Positions 59,140 to 64,000 of a DNA stretch of 64,000 nt are shown piece by piece (the first letter of the stretch is position 1; each line of letters begins with the position of its first letter). Origin of the DNA: UBA4416 sp963422675. GTDB taxonomy: Bacteria > Bacteroidota > Bacteroidia > B-17B0 > Aurantibacillaceae. Position numbers and translations under genes: made by a program. The stretch spans positions 44,905 through 108,904 of the forward strand of contig CAXVYS010000023.1 of NCBI GenBank assembly GCA_963422675.2. The letters are read 5' to 3'. The notes under the pieces are model-generated. The model searched no databases and was not told the origin of the DNA. It worked only from the letters and a program-made list of their open reading frames with translations.

Positions 59140-62100
59140 TTAAAGTCCTTCAGGTGCTATGTAGTGTTTACTTTCTTTATCTTCAGGATCGAGCGATACT
59201 GATTGTGTGGTGGTTTTACCCTGAACCCATGCAAATATTAAGGGTAGTATAATTAATACAGCAAAGGTCGAAAATAATAATCCGCCAATGACGGCTCTTC
59301 CCAAAGGAGATACCTGGTCACCTCCTTCGCCGTGTCCTATAGCCATTGGTAACATCCCTGCAATCATAGCAATACTTGTCATAATAATTGGACGTAGACG
59401 AAGCGATGCGGCTTCTTTTGCTGCTTCTAAAGCATTACCGGATATTTTCCGGAGTTGTTCTGCATTGGTAATGAGTAACACTGCGTTGGCAATGGATACA
59501 CCTACCGACATAATAATACCCATATAAGATTGTAAATTAAGTGTAGAACCTGTAAGCGTTAATAAGAGGAGAGAACCTAAAATAACCGCAGGTACTGTAG
59601 TTAAGATCACAAACGATACTCTGAACGATTGGAAGTTGGCTGATAACATTAGAAAGATGACCACAATTGCTACCAATAAACCGGATTGTAAACTACTTAA
59701 GGTTTCATTTAATACTTTACTTAATCCTATCGGTTCTATAAATAAACCCCGGGGTAATTCCCCCAATTCTTTTACCGTTTTTGTAATTGCTTTAGATGCC
59801 GTTCCAAGATCTTTTTTGTAGATGTTTGCTGTTACAGATAGATAGGGCATAGCACCAAGATTGTCATTTTCTCCATAGGCAACATCGGGCGTAATACTTG
59901 CGACGTCACTTAACACCGGACGTATAGCATTTTTGGATAATGGAATTTCATTGATGTCGTTAATGCTTTGCATTTTATTTAATGGAACCTGTACCTGCAC
60001 ATTATACGACAAGCCTTGTTTTTCATCAACCCAGATGTTTTTTTCTGTATAGCGGGAAGATGAAGTGGAAGCAATCAATGAACGAGAAATATCATTCATG
60101 TCAACGCCTAATTGAGACGCACGGGTTCTGTCAATCGTAATGTTTAGTGCAGGATATTTAATAGGCTGCGCAATTTGTACATCACGGAGGTAATCAATGC
60201 TTTTTAATTTTGCCATTAACTTATTGGCATACTCTTCATTCAACTTTTTATTTTTACCTGCAATACGAACTTCAATGGGAGTAGGAGAACCCTGGCTCAA
60301 TACCTTATCTGTTAATTCTATGGGCTCAAAAGATAATTTTACATCCGGTAATACTTCTTTTATTTTAGCCCTTACTTTATCTTTAAAGTCATCCATATCT
60401 TCATGGTAGTCTTTTAAACTTACCTGGAAAACGGCTTCATGAGGGCCTGCTGTAAATAAATAAATAGGATTTACGGAAAATAAAGAGGGGTGCTGACCTA
60501 CATAAACGGAAGAAATAGCAATGTGTTCTTTGCCTACTAATTTTTCTAATTCACGTAACGTGATTTTTACTTTTTCTTCGGTTCGTTCAATACGTGTTCC
60601 ATCGGGAGCCCGCAAACGCAATTGAAACTGGCTTGAATTTACTTTTGGTAAAACGTCCCGGCCAATCGTATTCAGAAATAAGACGGCTAAAGTAGTTATT
60701 CCAACAAGGTATAAAACAGTAATCGATTTACGGTAATTTAAAAGTCTGTTTAAAAAGCTCATAAAGCGGTCACGGAATTTTTCAAAGCGTCCTATTTTTC
60801 CATCGTTATTTAAATCCATTCTTTCAGCCTGTATTTTCTTTTGTTCTGCAGTATCGTTTGTAAGCTCAGCTACATTACGGTTTTCGTGACCATGCTCTTT
60901 TTTGTGTTCTTTCATCATCCAGTTAGATAAAACCGGAACAAACGTTTGGGATAATAAAAAGGATACCACCATAGAAAAACCAATGGCCAATGCTAATGGT
61001 AAAAATAATGCACCGGGAATACCAACCATAGTAAATGCCGGAGCAAACACGGCTAAAATACAAAGCAGGATCAATAGTTTAGGGAGTGCAATTTCTTTAC
61101 AGGCATCCCATATCGCTAATGCTTTTGGTTTTCCCATATCCAAATGCTGGTGAATGTTTTCAATGGTAACGGTGCTTTCATCTACCAGGATCCCAATAGC
61201 CAGAGCCAGCCCGCTCAACGACATAATGTTAATGGTTTGCCCGAAGAGTTTTAAAAATAATACCCCGGCTATGATGGAAGTAGGAATGGTAAGGATCACA
61301 ATCAATGCTGCTCTTCTATCTCCTAAAAATAATAATACCATTAACCCCGTTAAGATGGCCCCGATGATACCTTCACTCACTAAGCTTTTTACAGCATTAA
61401 TAACAAAGACGGATTGATCAAACTCATACGAGAGTTTTACATCTTCAGGCAATGTGCTTTGAATTTTAGGTAAGTTCTCTTTTAATTTATTAACGACTTC
61501 CCAGGTAGAGGCATCACCTGATTTGGCAATACTAATATATACGGAACGCTTACCATTAATCAAAGCATACCCTGCGGCCACGTCGGCACCATCTTTCACG
61601 GTGGCCACATCACGCAAATATAAATTTTGAACACCTTTAAAAAGAGGAATGTTTTCAAAATCTTTTATCTCTTTAATGGTATTATTAGTAGGCGTTAAAT
61701 AATTTTTATCGCCTATTCGTACATTTCCTGCAGGAGCAGTTTGATTATTTAACCGTATGGCTTCTACAATTTGATCGGGAGTTAAATTATGTGAACGCAA
61801 TAATTCAGGATCCACATTAATTTCAACGGTTCTCACATTTCCTCCAAAAGGAGCAGGGGCAAGCAATCCGGGAATCGAGGTAAAAGAAGCACGTACGTAT
61901 ACATTGGCAAGATCCTGTAATTCGTTATTAGAGCGAATAGGACTACTCAATACTAATTGCCCAACAGGTAACGAGGATGCATCGAAACGAATAACGAAAG
62001 GAGGATTGGAACCGGGTGGGAAAATAGCCTGGATCCTGTTCGATAAAGCACTGATCTCAGCAGCAGCCTGTGCCATGTTAGTACCTTCGTAATACGTTAG

Positions 62101-62376
62101 TTTCATCAGGGTTAAACCCTGAATATTTTTTGTTTCAATGCTTTTTATTCCATTGGCAAATAAAAGCACATTTACATATTGTTTACCAAAATACGTTTCC
62201 ATTTGTGTTGGGGAATAACCACCAAATGGATGCGCAATGTAAATAACAGGCAAATTCATTTTTGGTAAAATATCTATTTTGATATCGCGTATGGCGTTGA
62301 CGCCGAAAAAGAATAATCCTGCTACCAAAACAAGGATAGATATGGGTTTGCGAAGTGCGAAACGTATTAAATTCAT
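59140..62376 (-). CDS. RND efflux permease with an EF-hand-like central linker
   Basis: A 1078-residue inner-membrane pump of the HAE/AcrB type driven by proton flow. Twelve helices in two repeats, large periplasmic loops, and the proton-relay pair seen as ALAIGILVDESTVTIEN (Asp-Glu instead of the usual Asp-Asp). Between the halves a hydrophilic linker contains MDLNNDGKIGRFEKF, a canonical 12-residue EF-hand loop (D521-x-N-x-D-G-x-I-x-x-x-E532). The rest, including the second-half FRVSFVILTTVPAVILGSLLLL and GVSIANAVLLITN, is standard. Middle gene of an outer-membrane factor, permease, adaptor operon. Confidence 0.94.
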   Translation of the reverse strand: MNLIRFALRKPISILVLVAGLFFFGVNAIRDIKIDILPKMNLPVIYIAHPFGGYSPTQMETYFGKQYVNVLLFANGIKSIETKNIQGLTLMKLTYYEGTNMAQAAAEISALSNRIQAIFPPGSNPPFVIRFDASSLPVGQLVLSSPIRSNNELQDLANVYVRASFTSIPGLLAPAPFGGNVRTVEINVDPELLRSHNLTPDQIVEAIRLNNQTAPAGNVRIGDKNYLTPTNNTIKEIKDFENIPLFKGVQNLYLRDVATVKDGADVAAGYALINGKRSVYISIAKSGDASTWEVVNKLKENLPKIQSTLPEDVKLSYEFDQSVFVINAVKSLVSEGIIGAILTGLMVLLFLGDRRAALIVILTIPTSIIAGVLFLKLFGQTINIMSLSGLALAIGILVDESTVTIENIHQHLDMGKPKALAIWDACKEIALPKLLILLCILAVFAPAFTMVGIPGALFLPLALAIGFSMVVSFLLSQTFVPVLSNWMMKEHKKEHGHENRNVAELTNDTAEQKKIQAERMDLNNDGKIGRFEKFRDRFMSFLNRLLNYRKSITVLYLVGITTLAVLFLNTIGRDVLPKVNSSQFQLRLRAPDGTRIERTEEKVKITLRELEKLVGKEHIAISSVYVGQHPSLFSVNPIYLFTAGPHEAVFQVSLKDYHEDMDDFKDKVRAKIKEVLPDVKLSFEPIELTDKVLSQGSPTPIEVRIAGKNKKLNEEYANKLMAKLKSIDYLRDVQIAQPIKYPALNITIDRTRASQLGVDMNDISRSLIASTSSSRYTEKNIWVDEKQGLSYNVQVQVPLNKMQSINDINEIPLSKNAIRPVLSDVASITPDVAYGENDNLGAMPYLSVTANIYKKDLGTASKAITKTVKELGELPRGLFIEPIGLSKVLNETLSSLQSGLLVAIVVIFLMLSANFQSFRVSFVILTTVPAVILGSLLLLTLTGSTLNLQSYMGIIMSVGVSIANAVLLITNAEQLRKISGNALEAAKEAASLRLRPIIMTSIAMIAGMLPMAIGHGEGGDQVSPLGRAVIGGLLFSTFAVLIILPLIFAWVQGKTTTQSVSLDPEDKESKHYIAPEGL

Positions 62377-62436
62377 ATAAAAGAAAATTGGGTTTTAAAT
62401 AATGTCGTGAGAAATACGGTTGTTAATCGTCACTTT

Positions 62437-63828
62437 TTAGTTTAAGCTTTTTGTAAATACAGTTATATCGCCGGAGGATGCCGCTTTTAATAACAGAGCC
62501 TGCCATACATTTGTAAAGGCGATATCTCTCTCGGTTTCCGCACGGTTTAAAGCATACAGCGTTTGCGTTACTTCCACGATAGTTGCCAAACCATTTTTAT
62601 ATAAGGTTGTTTTTTGCAAATACGCATCTGAAGCCGCTTTTACCTGTATGGGTGCTTCCGAATAATTATCTAAAGCGTTTTTCATTTTTGCATCTGCCAA
62701 TGCCAGTTGCGTTTTTAATTGCTGGCTTGCCAAATCGTATTCATTTTGTAAAGCATCCACAATAAATTTTTGCGATTTTACCTGTGCGCTGTTCCTGGCA
62801 ATACTCATTAAATTCCAGTTCATGCCAATTCCCAGTAAGTAGTTACCTCGTGTTGGTGTAACACCGGTTCCATAATCAGAGGAAAAGGCATGTTGATTTT
62901 GAGTGTAGGCTGCTTCAAATCCGGAACCTCTTTCCTGTATAATGCCAAATAAAGAAAATGTAGGAAAATATAACCGGCGAAAATACTTCATTTGTTCGGT
63001 ACCAAGCTCAATTCTACTCTGGTAATAATTAAGAAGGGGATGGACATTAGTAGCTGAAGAAGTGTTTGTTAATAAGGCTTTCGGGGAACTTGTTACAAAA
63101 GCAGTGTCTAATAAAAACTCTCCATAAGGCATGCCAATTAAAAAGGCAAGTCTGCTGGCTTGTTCCTGTTCCATATCTTTTGCTTTTATTAAAGCTATTT
63201 TTGCATTCGACACTTCCGCATTAGCGAGTGAAGAATCGACACCGGCTATCAATCCTGTTCTGGCACGTGTTACGGCATTGTTTTTAAAAATAACCGCACG
63301 CTCTAAATTGTTTTGTTGAGAAAGTGTTATTTTTTGAGAAGCTAATAAATTTAAATATGCGGCTGCAACTTTTACCTGGTGCTGAAATTGTTCCTGGGAA
63401 AGATCGTTCTCGTCACGGTGTACAGCATCTTTAGCAATTTTTATTTTTTCACTGGCTCTGCCAAATGAGAAAAATTCCCAGTTTACGTTTGCTAAATATA
63501 AAGCTCCAAAAGCTGCATTCCAGTTTTGTGTGGAAAGCGGTAAACCGGAAGATGCTACACCAAAGCCCCCAAAGCCATACAGGGGGCCGTTTTGACCATT
63601 AATAGTTCCGTATGCTTGCTGCGCAGATACTACAACGTTCGGAAGATAGTCCCTTTTACTTTGTTGTAATGATGCTTTGGAAGCATTGACGTAGTTTTCT
63701 TTGGCTTTAATAGTACCATAATTAGCGAGCCCTTTGTTAATGGCTTCTTTCAGCGTTAAGGTTTGTGAAACACCGGTATAAAAAATGAATGAGCAAAAAA
63801 TAAATGAGGCAAAGAAATGTTTTTTCAT
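62437..63828 (-). CDS. TolC-family outer-membrane efflux protein
   Basis: A 463-residue outer-membrane factor: signal peptide FFASFIFCSFIFYTGVSQ, then two repeats of helical hairpin and beta segments (ASKASLQQSKRDYLPNVVVSAQQAYG ... YLLGIGMNWNLMSIARNSAQVKSQK ... LYKNGLATIVEVTQTLYALNRAETERDIAFTNVWQALL). First gene of the RND operon, 60 bp ahead of the permease, so all three are likely transcribed together from about 63.85 kb. Confidence 0.92.
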   Translation of the reverse strand: MKKHFFASFIFCSFIFYTGVSQTLTLKEAINKGLANYGTIKAKENYVNASKASLQQSKRDYLPNVVVSAQQAYGTINGQNGPLYGFGGFGVASSGLPLSTQNWNAAFGALYLANVNWEFFSFGRASEKIKIAKDAVHRDENDLSQEQFQHQVKVAAAYLNLLASQKITLSQQNNLERAVIFKNNAVTRARTGLIAGVDSSLANAEVSNAKIALIKAKDMEQEQASRLAFLIGMPYGEFLLDTAFVTSSPKALLTNTSSATNVHPLLNYYQSRIELGTEQMKYFRRLYFPTFSLFGIIQERGSGFEAAYTQNQHAFSSDYGTGVTPTRGNYLLGIGMNWNLMSIARNSAQVKSQKFIVDALQNEYDLASQQLKTQLALADAKMKNALDNYSEAPIQVKAASDAYLQKTTLYKNGLATIVEVTQTLYALNRAETERDIAFTNVWQALLLKAASSGDITVFTKSLN

Positions 63829-64000
63829 ATATGTTTCTATAAAGAAAAATGAACGTGAATGAATTTCTTTTTGAAATTTTCACGGGACAAAGTTCTGAAT
63901 AGATAAATAATAAAAATTATGCATTTCAAACTATTAGCTATGCCAATCAAATAATATGAAAAAAGGAATGTGAAAGAATGTTAAGTTTTACTTCTTACCA

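Overview
This window reads as a chromosomal segment of a low-GC Bacteroidota bacterium, probably a Chitinophagales- or Sphingobacteriales-type lineage; the genus cannot be told from the sequence. The evidence is the gene families (DUF4249 lipoprotein, TonB-dependent receptor with carboxypeptidase-like N-terminus, FecR/ECF pair, TPR histidine kinases, DUF4180, acyl-lipid desaturase) and repeated matches to the Bacteroidota -7 promoter element TAnnTTTG just ahead of starts.

Layout. 1-10.8 kb is core: 3' part of purH (cut by the window edge), a PAP2 phosphatase/beta-propeller/GNAT/membrane-protein cluster, an APC amino-acid permease, an RluA-type pseudouridine synthase, sixA plus an ABC ATPase, plsC, gatC and another GNAT. 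10.8-20.9 kb is an array of about nine small gene cassettes, all on the minus strand, separated by ten long imperfect inverted repeats with TAAC...GTTA ends. These look like integron attC sites, but no integrase is present. Cargo: a YiiX-like hydrolase, a RibD/DHFR-like reductase, a class I methyltransferase, an alpha/beta hydrolase with a DUF5694 protein, a VOC protein with a DUF1801 protein, an AraC regulator with a Tet(X)-like flavin monooxygenase, and three unknowns. 20.9-21.6 kb is non-genic and repeat-rich, with two blocks of 21-bp tandem repeats. 21.6-26.1 kb is a candidate defence island: a translationally coupled AAA ATPase + PD-(D/E)XK-like protein, divergent from a membrane KAP-family NTPase.

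26.8-42.7 kb is core again: dnaK, a DUF4249 lipoprotein, panB, a fatty acid desaturase, murI, a TPP riboswitch controlling a TonB-dependent receptor (probable thiamine uptake), a cyclophilin, glycosyltransferases, an LptF/G-type permease and a HAD hydrolase. 42.8-45 kb is a decayed patch after a tRNA(CAT): a broken gene with an in-frame stop, an SRAP (YedK/HMCES) N-terminal fragment and small hypothetical genes.

45-58 kb is regulatory: an orphan LuxR-type response regulator, a beta-CASP metallo-hydrolase, an ECF sigma/FecR pair without a receptor, a short kinase-core paralogue beside a full TPR histidine kinase, an opposing LuxR-type regulator, a cluster of CCCTAAAAT repeats, then small secreted proteins, an aquaporin-like channel with an altered NPA box and a LytTR protein. 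58-63.8 kb is a complete RND efflux operon (outer-membrane factor, permease, adaptor) whose permease carries an EF-hand-like loop between its two halves.
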